The position numbers and the translations under genes are program-made. A stretch of DNA of 64,000 nucleotides from Saksenaea vasiformis B4078 (lineage: Eukaryota > Mucoromycota > Mucoromycetes > Mucorales > Saksenaeaceae), in NCBI GenBank assembly GCA_000697055.1, contig JNDT01001930.1, positions 1 to 64,000 of the forward strand. Reading direction: 5' to 3'. The notes under the pieces are model-generated. The model saw only the letters and a program-made list of their open reading frames with translations. It was not told the origin of the DNA and did not search any database. Positions 11,471-23,445 of the stretch are shown piece after piece; the stretch's first letter is position 1; each line of letters starts with the position of its first letter.

Positions 11471-11977
11471 AAACGCATGTGTCGGTTTAAATATTCATCA
11501 TCTCTCTATCTTAAATATTTTTTCAAGCTAGATATTACGAGAGCCTATTACAAAGGAACATCTCAGTGAACTTTAAACTGATGCTAACTGATGTACTCCC
11601 GCCAAGGTTCAACAGTATCGGGCGAAGAAAGAACTAAAGTTTATCTGGAGATAAGACTAACTAATCCAAAACTGACACAAAATTATACCAAAAATCATGT
11701 TGTTATAAAATATTCTCTATGTCAGATCGATAAGGAATCCTAGTCTCTAACGTGCTTGTTCGTTCAACCAACGCACAGAGCCATGCTGTGAACTCAGTGG
11801 CTGATTGGCTGGAGGTGGTTGTGACGGTTTTTTGGGGTACAAACCGGGATTTCCGCATGTTTGACGCTGTTCAAGGTTCTGTTTACTTCTTTTATTCAAT
11901 CCTTTCGCAATTGCTATACTTCAACATATAACCGACTGCATTCTATTATTATTATTATACTACCTACTATTATTGTC
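11471..11977. other. 5' flank of the phosphatidylserine synthase gene
   Basis: No gene is supported here. A pyrimidine and ATT-rich stretch (11935-11975, repeated TATTATTATTA-type words) lies directly before the start codon and may be leader sequence. Confidence 0.35.
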
Positions 11978-13691
11978 ATGGGAAAAGAGAAAGATCCTGT
12001 AACACTGTGCAGAGGAGTGCAGAATGGGATCATCGTCAGGAGTACGGAAGCATGTGACCCAACTGAAGAGACCTTCTGTGAGTACTAATGCTTACCTTGA
12101 AGTGCTTGTGAGGTTACTGTGAATGAGACGGTTGCAATGTGCGTTAATCCATAGCAACCCTGCTCAAGACCGTGGTCTCTTAACTTTGATTTATGCGGAG
12201 TTTCGATCTGTCAACTGACCTGTTTCTTTAGTCCATCCACACACGTTAACAGCGCTCATAGTCCTGTTGGCTTGGCTGTTTTATGCAGCTTTACGGTCAA
12301 ATTATGAAAATACAGAAATGAGCATTCGACTGGGAGTTCTTGCAGCTATCTGCTGCTTCGTGTTCATCGGGATGTTACAGTTTAGGGATGGCCCTTTCCT
12401 GCGACCAAGCGTACCTCTGTGGAGAGGTGTGCTAAGTTTGAGTGTCCTTTATCAGCTTTTTCTCGTGTTCCTCTTGTTTCTGGTAATTATCTATTCCGAA
12501 ACTGCATAATGTGTTAATGGTACGAAACAGAACAAAGACGACGCGCGACAGTTTCTGAAATATTACGATCCCGATCTGGGGCAACAGCTTCCAGAAAGAT
12601 CCTACGCCGGTTGCTGTGACCTGACATTTGACAATATGAAGGTAAAATGAATAAAGGAAAAAAGGAAGAGCGGCGATTTCTAGTTAGATGCTTACTATCA
12701 CCAGAACCAAATGGATATTTTTGTCTTGGCCCATGCCCTTGGTTGGTACGGAAAGGCTTTAATATTAAGAGATACCTGGTGTTGCTGGATCTTGTCGGTC
12801 ACGTTTGAGCTGCTGGAGTATTCTTTGGAGCATCAGCTGAATAACTTTGCGGAATGCTGGTGGGATCATGTGAGTAACTCTTTTTTTTTTAACACTGTTC
12901 ATTTCGTTGATACGAATATACTATAGTGGATCCTTGACGTTCTAATCTGTAATTGGGCCGGCATCTATCTTGGTATGAAGACATGTCAATACTTTGAAAT
13001 GAAGGTAAAAAGATGAGAAAGAAGAAGGGAGTGAAAGCTGATGAAAGGGGATGTGCCATAGCAATATTCTTGGGTTGGATTTAGACAGATCAAGACGTTA
13101 CGTGGAAAGGCAAAGAGAGCAGTACAGCAATTTACACCGCATGACTGGACTCGGTTCGAATGGAAAGCGACAAGCAGCCCAAAAAATTATTTTGGTACTG
13201 TTGGCATGATAATGGTGGTATGCAGTAATAATGAATAATTTGATGCATCAGCTCATATCGTTGGATTAGTTCTTGCAATGTGAGCTAAACTGCTTTTATC
13301 TCAAGTATTTGCTGTGGGTTCCGCCTGAGCATCCTCTCAATACCTATCGACTTATTTTACTTTTCCTGTTTGCTCTTCCGGCCGCACGGGAAGTATATCA
13401 ATTTATTTCCGACAGGTAAAGAACAAAAAAAGAAAGTGCGTCGTTTGAAAAGTAACTGAAAATACGACCAGAAACACTAAACGACTTGGGGCTCACGCGT
13501 GGCTCATCATTTGCAATATTATGACGGAGACACTTATCTGTCTAAAGTTCTCAGAAAACGAGTTCGTCACACCTGCACCATTATTTGTCAAAGCGGCATG
13601 GTCAGTCGTCCTCTGTGTGATCTTGATCGTCTTTCCTATTTGGCGGTTTGCATTTCCAAAGATGCAATCAACACCAAACAAAATCGAATAA
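11978..13691 (+). CDS. phosphatidylserine synthase, base-exchange (PTDSS) type
   Basis: Polytopic ER enzyme expected to exchange serine for the head group of PC or PE, 408 aa from 8 exons: 11978-12077, 12232-12482, 12531-12641, 12705-12869, 12927-13004, 13062-13217, 13270-13415, 13472-13691 (all phases agree). Family markers: [10 protein letters not shown] and LPERSYAG (exon 3), [14 protein letters not shown] (exon 4), FELLEYS...NFAECWWDH (exon 4), [19 protein letters not shown] (exon 5) and [10 protein letters not shown] (exon 8). About eight hydrophobic segments fit the PSS family (Pfam PF03034). This is the animal/plant base-exchange enzyme, unrelated to the CDP-DAG-dependent Cho1 of yeasts. 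The ATG at 11978 is the first in the frame leading into [13 protein letters not shown]. It lies about 290 bp upstream of, and on the same strand as, the ABCC transporter. Confidence 0.9.
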
Positions 13692-13983
13692 TACTGTTAT
13701 CCCCTTTCTGTAATTAGAACTGTATATTGTATAGTAATGCTATTAGAATCTAGGTTAGGTCCGTGCACTTACCCGTGTCAGTACAACACATGAATAGTCC
13801 GAAGAATCGGTGGAAAAGACATTTGGTAATTTGCACCGAGTTTGGTCTTTTTTCTTCCTTTTTTTCATCGGCGACTCAAAAACAGATACATCATTTTCTG
13901 AACCTCATCGAGTCACAGATCTTCTTGTTTCCCAACTTGTGAACCTTACTGTTTTTTGCTTATCACTGGGCAATCAAGCCACT

Positions 13984-16900
13984 ATGATATCCAATTGCAG
14001 TATAACTGTATGTAATACATGATAATTATGTTTATTCATTCAAAAAAACATAACGTAGAATGTCTGGTTCGAAAACGATTTTGTACCTTGTTTTCGTGAG
14101 ACGTAAGAGCTGAGTCCATAAACTTTACACCTGCTCATTCTTTTTGTTAGGTATATCAATGGCCTCATTCCTGCCATACTACTATTGACATCGTTCATTA
14201 CGCTGTCAGTAACTGTACTGCGATCCTATTATTCTATTCGAAAAAATGGATATATACCTTTGAAACGAAGTTCGGACGACAGAACCTATGGTGCTACCAG
14301 TGCAAATGACATGGACCCCGTCATGCCATGCAATGACCTGAAAGAGACCTACATACAACGTTGTGTAAGGTGGTCGAGTTGTAACTGTGCCCGGATTGCT
14401 GTAGCTGTCGCTGAAGTACTCCTTGCGGGTTATGCGCTCCAAGAAATTGCGAGGGGTCGGTATCACTTGGATGAATCAACCGAAGGTTCATCCCTTTCGC
14501 GGGTGCAGATGGTCTACTATCTTCGATCTTTCTACTGGGTATGTTGTCTACTCAAATGTCTGTTTATTTCATTCATATCGTTTTCCATATGCAGGGATAT
14601 GCGCTCGCAATTGCCGTGGTAAACGTTGTACTATCAACTGAATCCACCAAATTTGTGGCAGATGCCATCTGTAAGCATCTAACCGCTCTGTATACATGCA
14701 TGTTTGCAGTGAGCTTGATCGATTTGCGTTCGTTTTATCTTGTTCATGTCATGGATCCAAATATTGGCTACTCTATATCAACCATTTCTTCATGTCTTAT
14801 ACTGCTATTACTTTTGTTTGTCATTCACGAGGAGAGATACGCACCACGAGATCAATTGTTCTCGGATACGGTAAGTCAGAGGATATCCTAGCTACAATGG
14901 AGAAGAGCTTAATACTTTTTTTTTAACCTTCAGGGCCGCAAGTTGTCAGGTGAGACATGGGCTTCTACCTATTCGAAATATATGTTTTGCTGGGTCAATG
15001 TCATGATGAAAGAAGGTTACAAGCGGACATTGAATGATGAAGACTTGATTGAGCTGCCAGCCGAAAATCGATCCCGAAACGCACATGCGAAGTATAAAAG
15101 CCACGCCACGGCTTCAATGGCATGGAGCTTATTAAAAACTTTTGGAAAGCCGCTCACGCGGCAGTTTGCGTACTGTATGGTTTGGTCTGTGTCTATGTTT
15201 GGGCCACCTTATTTCCTGAACAAGGTGATCAAGTACATCGAAAATGCCGATCCCGCGGCGCGTGTGCCCGTGACCACTGCATTTTTATATGTGTTGGGCT
15301 TATTCATTACCTCGTCAATGCAGTCACTTGCTTATCAGCAGGCTCTCTACATCGGAAGAACCTTGGGTATCCGGATTCAATCGATTGTCGTGGGTGAGGT
15401 TTACAGCAAGGCGCTCAGACGTCGGGACGAAAGCAGCAAAGCACAACCGAATGACGGAGGCGAAAGGAAACCACGAGGGAATATCAACAATTTGCTGTCT
15501 GTGGATGCACAGAAGATGGGAGAGTTAACAGCCTATGTGTTTTACATCTACTGTTTCCCCTTACAAATCTCTATCTGCGTCTGGAGTTTGTACAAATTAC
15601 TGGGAACGTCCTCGTTCTACGGCGTGTTCATCATGATATTATCACAACCAGTGACTTATCTTCTCAGCCGTCGATTTCAGCGTTTGCATCACACCGTAAT
15701 GGGTTGTACTGACAAGCGTATCAAACTCATGAACGAGCTGCTTTCAGCCATCCGAATTGTCAAATTCTTTGCATGGGAAAAGGAATTTAAAAAGCGTGTG
15801 ATGGCTGCACGAGAGGTTGAGCTGAAAGCCATCCGATCTAGACTTTTCATGTTTATGTGGATGGGCAACGCTTGGTTTCTCATACCAGTGCTTATCATGG
15901 TTACGGTGTTCTACATGTATACGCGAACTGACGTCCTGACCGCTTCAACAGCTTTCACAGCTTTGGCGCTCTTTAACACATTTAAAACAACTTTGGATGA
16001 GCTACCTGTCATTACATCATTTATTTTGCAAGCCAATGTGTCACTGGGCAGAGTTGAAAAGTTTTTGCATGAACCCGAAGTACATATACCAAAGTCTGAG
16101 TCCAGTGACATCGGGTTTGCAGGCAATGCAGCTTTCAGCTGGGAGAGCCCAGAAGAGGGTGAATGCAAAGCTGCACTCAAGAACCTCAATCTATCATTTC
16201 CATTAAACAAACTTTCCATTGTTTGTGGTCCTACCGGTTCTGGTAAAACAACCCTACTGGCAAGTCTACTAGGTGAGACCTACTGTATCTCGGGTAGAGC
16301 CATGTTGCCCCGTAGGTCTCTCTCCGAGGCAAATGCCTTTGGTGGCATGTCATCAGGTGTAGCCTATGTGGCACAAACAGCTTGGTTGCAAAACTGCAGC
16401 ATAAGAGACAATATCCTATTTGGCCTTCCGTATGATGAAGAGCGTTATCAAAAGGTTCTGTATATGACAGCGTTGACACGAGATTTGGAGATTCTTGAAT
16501 ACGGCGATTCGACCGAAGTAGGCGAAAAGGGAATCACACTGAGCGGTGGTCAAAAGCAACGGTAATGGTGTCCGGACGGTATACAGAAGCAGGGTATTCT
16601 CATTTTTTTTTTGATTTAGTGTTGCTATTGCTCGTGCAGTTTATTCACAAGCCGAAATTGTTATTTTTGATGATTGTTTGAGTGCCGTTGATGCCTACAC
16701 CGCTAAGCATCTTTATGAACACTGCATCACGGGCGAGCTGATGCGTTATCGTACCGTTATTCTCGTAACACATCATGTGGCGTTGTGCATAAAGAAGGCA
16801 GAATACGTTGTTGCTTTGCAAGAAGGCGAAGTAGCAGCTTCTGGAACGCCAGCAGAGGTCCTTAAGTCCGGAGCGCTTGGAGACGAACTTGGACAAACGG

Positions 16901-18927
16901 ACGATACCAATGCGGAGGATAAGGAGAGAGCTGAAAACGGACCGATCCCCACTGTAGCGAAACGTGTAACACGACTTTCAGAGAATGGTGCGGGGAAATT
17001 GACAAAGGCCGAACATCGTGCAGAAGGTGGCGTAGCCTGGTCGGTCTATGCAACTTACTTTTATGCATCTGGCGGCTACATGTACTGGGTGTTAGTGCTT
17101 CTATTATTCTGTTCTGCGCAGGCAGTTGTTCTTGGTCAAGATTACTGGATCAAAGTTTGGTCCGCTGCAAGCGACGAAAGTGGGGCAGCGAGCAATGGAA
17201 AGAGCAGCTTACCGTCGGTCAGCGCCTTTTCGGTGTCCAACATTGTCTTGGGAATGAATGCAGTTTCAGAAAATTCTTTACGAACCTGGATTTCGGTGCA
17301 AGACGGCCAAACGATGGATAATGCTTGGTATGTGGGTATTTATTTCTTAATTGGGCTGTCAGCGCTTGTAATGACAACACTGCGGCAACTCTCCTTGTTT
17401 ATCGGCTCTCTTCGAGCTTCGCGTCATATCCATGCGCAATTATTGGAACGTATCTTGCGTGCAAAAGTCCGTTTCTTCGACTCTACACCTTTGGGACGTG
17501 TGCTCAACCGTTTCTCTTCGGATCTGGAAACGATGGATCAATCCGTGGCACCATCGCTTTCGATTCTCCTATTTTCAATCATCGCCACGCTTTATGTGGT
17601 TATTTTGGTTTCCGTTATCACGCCAGCTTTTATCATTCCGGGAGTTTTCATCGCGTTTCTTTTCTGGGCCATTGGAACATACTACCTTAGCACGTCACGG
17701 GACATGAAGCGTTTGAATTCCGTGTCGAAGAGTCCAATTTACGTGCACTTTAACGAGACCGTCAATGGCGTTTCAACCATCCGCGCTTTTGGCTGTCAAA
17801 CACGTTTCATCAAAGATAATTTCCAGAAGATCGATAGCAACAATCGGCCATTTATTTGGATGTGGGCCACCAATCGTTGGTTACACTGCCGTGTGGATAT
17901 TCTGGGCGCTTTTGTTGGATTCTGTACTGGCATAGTACTGATCATGTCCCGCTCTTGGATTGCTCCTGGTCTTGCAGGATTATCACTCAGCTATGCATTG
18001 ACATTCACGCACCATGTGCTGTGGGTTGTTCGAATGTATGCTATCAATGAAATGAATATGAACTCAATTGAAAGAGTCCGCGAATATCTGGACGTTGAGC
18101 AAGAACCACCTGCACATATTCCTGAAACGCTGCCTCCAGCAAGCTGGCCTGAGACAGGGTCAGTGAAGATAGAAAACTTGGTGATGAAGTACGCTCCAGA
18201 AAACCCTCCAGTGTTGCGTAATGTATCGTTTGAGACACGAGCTAGGGAGAAGGTTGGCATCGTAGGTCGCACAGGCTCAGGAAAATCTACGTTGGCTTTA
18301 TCTCTATTCCGCTTTATGGAGGCTACTGCGGGTCGTATTCTCATTGATGGCGTCGATATAAGCACAATTGGCCTGGAAGACTTGCGATCGCGACTTACGA
18401 TTATCCCGCAAGACCCTGTGCTATTTTCTGGGACCCTACGTAGCAACCTCGACCCATTCGGCCAACGTGATGATGCCGAGCTTTGGGCAGCATTGAAACG
18501 TGTCCATTTAGTTGAACACGAATCTGATGCCTCTTTTGGATTAGATGCTACGGTGACTGAAAATGGTAGTAATTGGTCGCAGGGCCAGCGACAACTGATC
18601 GCTCTTGCGCGTGCCCTTGTCAAGAAATCGGCTCTGATTATTTTGGATGAGGCCACTTCGTCCGTCGATTTTGATACTGATCAAAAGATCCAGCAAACTA
18701 TCCGTACCGAATTCTCGCAGTCCTCTCTTCTTTGTATTGCTCATCGAATCCGCACTGTAGCCGATTACGACCGAATTCTGGTGCTTGATCATGGTTGTGT
18801 CGTTGAATTTGATACACCATATGAATTGATGATGCGTGAAGATAGTATGTTTCATCACTTGTGCCAACGAAGTGGTGAATTTGCCGAGTTATTGAGTATT
18901 GCCAAGCGGAAGCATCATCAAACATAA
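13984..18927 (+). CDS. ABCC-type (MRP) multidrug/conjugate ABC transporter
   Basis: ATP-driven exporter or vacuolar importer of organic anions or conjugates by family, 1555 aa. Exons: 13984-14007 (24 nt), 14059-14102, 14151-14538, 14595-14870, 14934-16561, 16620-18927. Layout: an N-terminal TMD0 with CFRETYINGLIPAILLLL (about residues 15-33), TMD1, NBD1, TMD2, NBD2. NBD1 has Walker A GPTGSGKTTLL (about 676), signature LSGGQKQR (about 780) and Walker B IVIFDDCLSAVD, with the Asp-for-Glu change usual in ABCC NBD1. NBD2 has Walker A GRTGSGKSTL (about 1336), Walker B LIILDEATSSVD and H-loop CIAHRIRTV, but a weakened signature (NWSQGQRQ). An in-frame GTAAGC...TTTGCAG stretch at 14671-14709 might be a further 39-nt intron; I keep it as coding. 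An AATAAA follows about 40 bp after the stop (near 18969). Confidence 0.93.
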
Positions 18928-19414
18928 CTTTAGAATTACCATATACTCTAATGTAAAAGAAACAGAAACAATAAAAATATGGATACTTTGTCTATTGCCT
19001 TGCATCTTGAGGCACAGCAGGTACAAAACCGTTGGATGTTCTCCAAGGTGCAAAGCTGTATAGCTCGCACCTGATGAACTTTTGTAGCACTTTCATTTGC
19101 AGTAGATTATCAATACGTACTGAGAATAATGGATGGTCGCGAAACTACGAGCATAGGACAGAGATTCACAGCATCGATCATCACTACAGATATCAACACA
19201 TAACCCAAAAGGTAAGAATGAAGTCCCACAATTGCACATCGTGCAGCGAAGTGGCAAAACGGTGGATCATCCATTCTGTCAGCAATAAACATGTGAAACC
19301 CTTTTTGCATCATTTGAGAAGCTAGTCAGAGGAAGAGCCCATCACCATCAAGCTGAAAGCGTCCATTCGCCGCACATCCACTTATTCAACATCGGTTCGC
19401 TTATACCGCATAAA
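18928..19414. other. 3' flank of the transporter, nothing recognised
   Basis: Apart from the probable polyadenylation signal near 18969, no feature is supported. A weak plus-strand frame (19032-19325) has no domain character. Confidence 0.35.
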
Positions 19415-20320
19415 TACTGGGCTTTGAGTGAGCAGTTGCATCAAATAAATACCATGTGACGTTCCAGTTGAATAAATTTTGCACTGGAGAGCGATGCATC
19501 TTTGCGATGAGGAACGGTTCATTTTTGCGTTAATCTAAGAAACAGTTTGCGCCTAGATAACCTCAGGTTTGCATTCAAGTGCTTCAGCGATGGTTTTTCG
19601 GTATTCTTCCGGAAGCAATAAAAATGTCTCAAAGCAAGGCAAACGTTCCGTCGAAGCAAGAACATTATCTTTGCATTGAGGTACTTCAGTGATCGATTTC
19701 CCAATATTCTGTCGGAAAGAAGTAAAAATGTGCTCAAGATAAGAATAGGTTTCATCCAATCATTGTTAAATTATTTGGCTCTGTTTTTCAAAAAGACATC
19801 CCCGGTAAGGATGTCAATTTATATACGTGCAGGATTACTCACGTTTTTATGTCTATTCTTTAGCCTGCATGACCTCTGTCCCGAACCGTCTCGGCTGTGG
19901 TGTAGCCCCTTGTTCACCACCAGGTAAACAAGTATTATCGCAAACTGGGTTATCCACCTTCCACGACAGAACCTCGCCAGACGTTGCATCGCTTCAAGTC
20001 CTCTGCACCGCGTCAAAGCCCAAACTGGCATTTTTGTCAGTATAATCTCCACTGCCGCCACTGGGTGGCTATGTCCCTCGGGGGGTAAGTGAAGTGACAT
20101 CAAAGTATCTGCCATTTACTAACGGTGAATGAATTTTTATGCTGTTCGAATAAATTGTGCGTCCATTTGGGGACCACGTTGATGTAAGCAGAGTATTATT
20201 CTCTCGCCAATTTATATACTGATAAGCGCATATTTCATCTCTTCCTTAGCGCAAACGTGGCTCCTAATGGATGCAAGATTTACATAGAGTAGCGTGAAAA
20301 TCCATTCAATAAAAGGTATA
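19415..20320 (-). mobile_element. full copy of the dispersed repeat family (minus orientation)
   Basis: The copy runs from TACTGGGCTTTGAG to TTCAATAAAAGGTATA. Two about 70-bp tandem units (GCTTCAGCGATGGTTTTTC / CTTCCGGAAGCAATAAAAAT) lie at 19560-19735. On the plus strand the splice-like layout is: intron 1 19805-19863 (CCCCG|GTAAGG to TTCTTTAG|CCTGC), intron 2 19924-19969 (CACCAG|GTAAAC to CGACAG|AACC), intron 3 20085-20249 (GGGG|GTAAGTG, TTTACTAAC inside, to CCTTAG|CGCAAAC). The exon after intron 1 contains an ATG frame (TSVPNRLGCG) of unknown relevance. It belongs to the same subfamily as the 53.5 kb and 63.6 kb copies. Confidence 0.85.
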
Positions 20321-20357
20321 TGCAAACGTAAAAACTCTCGCGTTGTATTGATTTCTT

Positions 20358-21799
20358 TTATTTTTTGTGCTTGGCGACGGTCTTTTTGATTGCCTTTTGG
20401 AATTTCTTCTTTGCGCGAACATCCTTCGTCGCTCGTGTACCTTCGTATTTCTTAAGTGCTGCCACGTTCTTCCCAGATCTCGCTTTCTTCATAGCTTTCT
20501 CGTTGTGACGTCCCTTCTTCTGCTTTGGTGGCCTAGAAGGAAGACCACCTTCTGACACAGATACTTTGCAGCGCTGGATACGTATTTTTTGCTTTCCGCG
20601 GAATTTTTTATCCTCTAATGCCAATGCCAGATCCACAGCAACACGTTCCTGATCCGCTCTGATAAATAAAAAACCCTTTGACATATGGATCAATTTCTCA
20701 CCTTGAATTGCACGTAACCGATTCCCTTGCCGATATTTGTCTTGCTATCTCGAACAACGCGTACACTCTCAATCTCACCACAATCCTTAAAGTGATCCCA
20801 CAGCTCTTCCTCTTCTGCATCAAAAGGTAAGGATCCCAGAAATACGGAACGTTTACGGTCATGTTGCTTATCATATCAAGTTAGTTGGGCATAATTCAAA
20901 AGAACAGAGTAGCTTACCTTTGAAGCTGCAGCGCTATCAACACGCAAATGCTTATCCATAAATAATTGACCGTTCATCGATAAGGCTTTTTCAACAGCAC
21001 TCTTTTCTTTGTACACAATATAGGCGTTCATCACAGTACGATCATCATGTAACTTCTTGCTAATAAAGGCGCCTTTTCGGGACATCAGTTGGGAAAACGC
21101 CTAGAAAGGGAAAAAATATTATCAATGACATCTGCACTAAGATGGTTATCCACTTCTCTTACCACGGATCTAAAGCGAAGCGATTCGATTTCACCAAATT
21201 CACTAAACTTCTTTTTAAGCTCCTTGTTACCGGCCTATGAAAAAAGTCAGATGGTTATACTATTTAAATGGTCAGTTTACCTTTTCGGAACATTCAATAG
21301 GAACATTGCCCAAAAACAAAGTTCTCTCGAGTTTCTCCTTCTTTTCTTCTTCCGTTTCCCGGGTCTTCATTGCTTTCTTGGCATTGGTATCTTCTGCATC
21401 TCCGAGAACCTCTGCTTTTCTCTGTCGTATAAAAAAAATTTACGAGCTTGTTCATGATAATTGATCTGTACCTTTCTCTCCGAAGGTGATAAAGACTGTA
21501 GTGCCTTTGCCTTTTTAGCTGCTTCCTCTGCTTTTTTCGCCATTCCTTTCAACTGCGCCTTCGTTTTCACCACTTTCGGTGCTTTTGTTTTTTCATTTTT
21601 CCATACGACGGGAGTGGGTTTCTCGGCAGCCTTACTACGACCGGCCTGATCGATGACAGGTCATTTAGACTACTATAATGGAAATTTAAACATTACTTAC
21701 ACTATTTTTAAACAAGTTGTCTAGATCGTCATTGACTTGATCTGTTTTTGTACCCAAAAGGGCATTTGATAGTAATCCTGGAGTGTATGTGCCGGACAT
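20358..21799 (-). CDS. NOP12: NOP12/RBM34-like nucleolar RNA-binding protein
   Basis: Probable pre-25S rRNA processing factor in the nucleolus, 374 aa from 7 exons: 21799-21701, 21645-21472, 21421-21281, 21234-21163, 21100-20918, 20866-20702, 20648-20358. A Lys/Ala-rich N-terminus precedes RRM1 (RNP2 RTLFLGNVP, about residue 124; RNP1 is degenerate, around NAYIVYK), RRM2 (RNP2 SVFLGSLPF, about 230; RNP1 KGIGYVQF, about 270) and a very basic tail ending KKTVAKHKK. Two RRMs plus a Lys-rich tail is the Nop12/RBM34 pattern. The last intron uses the acceptor GCGGATCAG|GAA; the nearer AG (TTATCAG) would break the frame. The ATG at 21799 is the first in frame after several upstream stops. The gene is divergent from the hypothetical gene at 22252. 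Confidence 0.87.
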
Positions 21800-22144
21800 T
21801 AGAGGAATTGTCAGGTAGGAAAAAAGGAAGAAAAATTCGTAGCTGGGAGGTCGAATTTCGGTGGCTTTGCGATTTGCAGCTGCATTTCCGGGAGATAAGA
21901 GGTACACTGTTGATATTCGGCAACAGTGGCAGAACTAAAGAGGGAAAGAGGTTGAATCGTTGCAGACGATGTCGTAAATCTGGTAGAAGAACTATTTATT
22001 CGACAAACTACGTATAGTTTGCAGATCATTCCGACCCTACGTCGATCGTGTTGTCGGTGAGCGTAAGAGTATTCGAGACGGACCTCCGACTCTTCCTACG
22101 CGACAGCACACGAATATACAACGCCATTCTGAAGAACTACTTTG

Positions 22145-22250
22145 CTGTTTATTGAACCATTTTTTACGCTACTCTAAACAAATTATGCGTCCATGAAGGA
22201 ATCAAGTTTGCGCTCATAGAAAACAAGACATGCATCATTAGTATATCATG
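22145..22250 (+). repeat. left-end fragment of the dispersed repeat
   Basis: CTGTTTATTGAACC, TTTTTTACGCTACTC, AATTATGCGTCCATGAAG and CAAGTTTGCGCT match the left terminus of the full copies almost base for base. The copy stops near 22250 without any interior block. It sits in the divergent promoter region between NOP12 and the 22.25 kb gene, so it may supply the start region of that gene. Confidence 0.75.
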
Positions 22251-22251
22251 T

Positions 22252-22825
22252 ATGAATAAGAAGCATAGATTTCCTTGCGTGAGACTCGATTCGTCATATC
22301 ATACCGCAAGGCTTTCACCAAAATCTTCCGCAACGTCTACCTCGACACCTTCTCCGGTAAACGAGCATGCACTTGATCTTGTCTGTCGCACTATACATCA
22401 ATCCGACAAGGATGATCCTGCAGAGACACGTGGCGACAACGATAGCGATGACTACTTTGATGCCGAACCTCTTCTTTACAACACAGCCTACAGATTGGTG
22501 GTAATAAGCGAGCCAATTCTGGGAAACCTGGAGTATTTACATGCTCTTTTCGGAATGCTTTTAGCATTTAAGCCCTCCTTATTCTCAAAAGCAAGCACAA
22601 AAGTTGAAAGAGATAAAAGATGACGCCGGCACGGACATGGTATCGACAATGTTGAAAACTGGTGCCACAATATTGGCAAATGTAACGACCAAGGCCGCAG
22701 CGACGACGCCCGAAGATGACTTCATGGAGTTACAATACCCCGCCGATATCAAGTCCTTGGTTTCCTGCAAATACTTGAATGTCGCGAGGTTCATTTTATT
22801 GAGGATGTGTGACAAAGTCGTCTGA
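22252..22825 (+). CDS. hypothetical 169-aa protein, two exons
   Basis: I do not recognise the family. Exon 1 (22252-22500) gives a Ser/Thr/Asp-rich N-terminus (DSDDYFDAEPLL). Exon 2 (22565-22825) gives a mixed charged segment (KQAQKLKEIKDDAG, then PEDDFMELQYPAD). The 64-nt intron has GTG|GTAATAAG and CTTTTAG|CAT ends, joins in phase 0 and skips the stops that end both single frames, which is the main support. The start codon lies right at the edge of the repeat fragment, so the true first exon may differ. No signal peptide or transmembrane segment is visible. Confidence 0.4.
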
Positions 22826-23445
22826 GTATGAACTAGGCTGTGAGTCGTGGGATACTCGCGCAAACACTATCAATAACGGCTCTTACGTACAATAACAAGT
22901 CATTAGTCATATTTACGGATTTTATCAACGAAAGTATAAATAAACGCATCTATCAACAACTCTGTTTATCACTAGTTTCTTCAATGACGCCAAATAACGT
23001 AACTGCGGCCAGTTTATAACGTAATGCGATATGGATAAAAAAAAAAACAAAAAGGAAAGACACCAGATGACGCTCTCAGAGCTTTCAGCTTGGGAGAAGA
23101 ACCATTTTGGTCTCTCAGAGGAACTCTATTGACGACAGATCTCGATGATCTTGCAACGAAAGAGTGGTGGTCCGCCAGAACCAATAAACAGGTCTATAAA
23201 GGACAAAGGGATTGTGATAATCCAATAAATATCTGAAGTTTCAAAAGAGATATCAGATCTTCCAGAGTGTCAATTTCGAGGATTGTCAATATGCTGGATA
23301 TATTAATGTAGTTTTGATCTGCCACTGTTCGTCCGAGACTAACCAGTTGTGTTGATTCATGCTGCGGTAAAAAGAAAGAAAAGAAAAGAAAAGAAAAAGA
23401 AGAAAAGGACGCGCGCTTTGTTCTCTTTTTTTTGTGATTGATTAG
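22826..23445. other. gap probably holding the 5' end of the kinase gene
   Basis: The kinase coding chain can be followed back to an acceptor at 23445, so its first exon(s) should lie here, but no ATG exon with the right phase stands out. A short ATG frame at 23031 (Lys-rich start, 33 codons) is one candidate for a leader exon. A purine run of AAAAG-type units lies at 23369-23404. Confidence 0.35.

Noticed and set aside
15689..16479. Minus-strand frames of 69-102 codons opposite the ABCC gene
   Set aside because: They are shadows of the plus-strand coding sequence, which shows complete family motifs.
17991..18656. 221-codon minus-strand frame opposite NBD2
   Set aside because: Antisense reflection of the conserved NBD2 sequence; no motif of its own.
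20650..20660. Acceptor TTATCAG for the last NOP12 intron
   Set aside because: It puts the conserved [12 protein letters not shown] out of frame; the next AG (GGATCAG) restores it, so no frameshift is needed.
23031..23133. 33-codon Lys-rich ATG frame as first kinase exon
   Set aside because: Ends in a stop with no donor that fits the phase of the exon at 23446; left as an unproven candidate.
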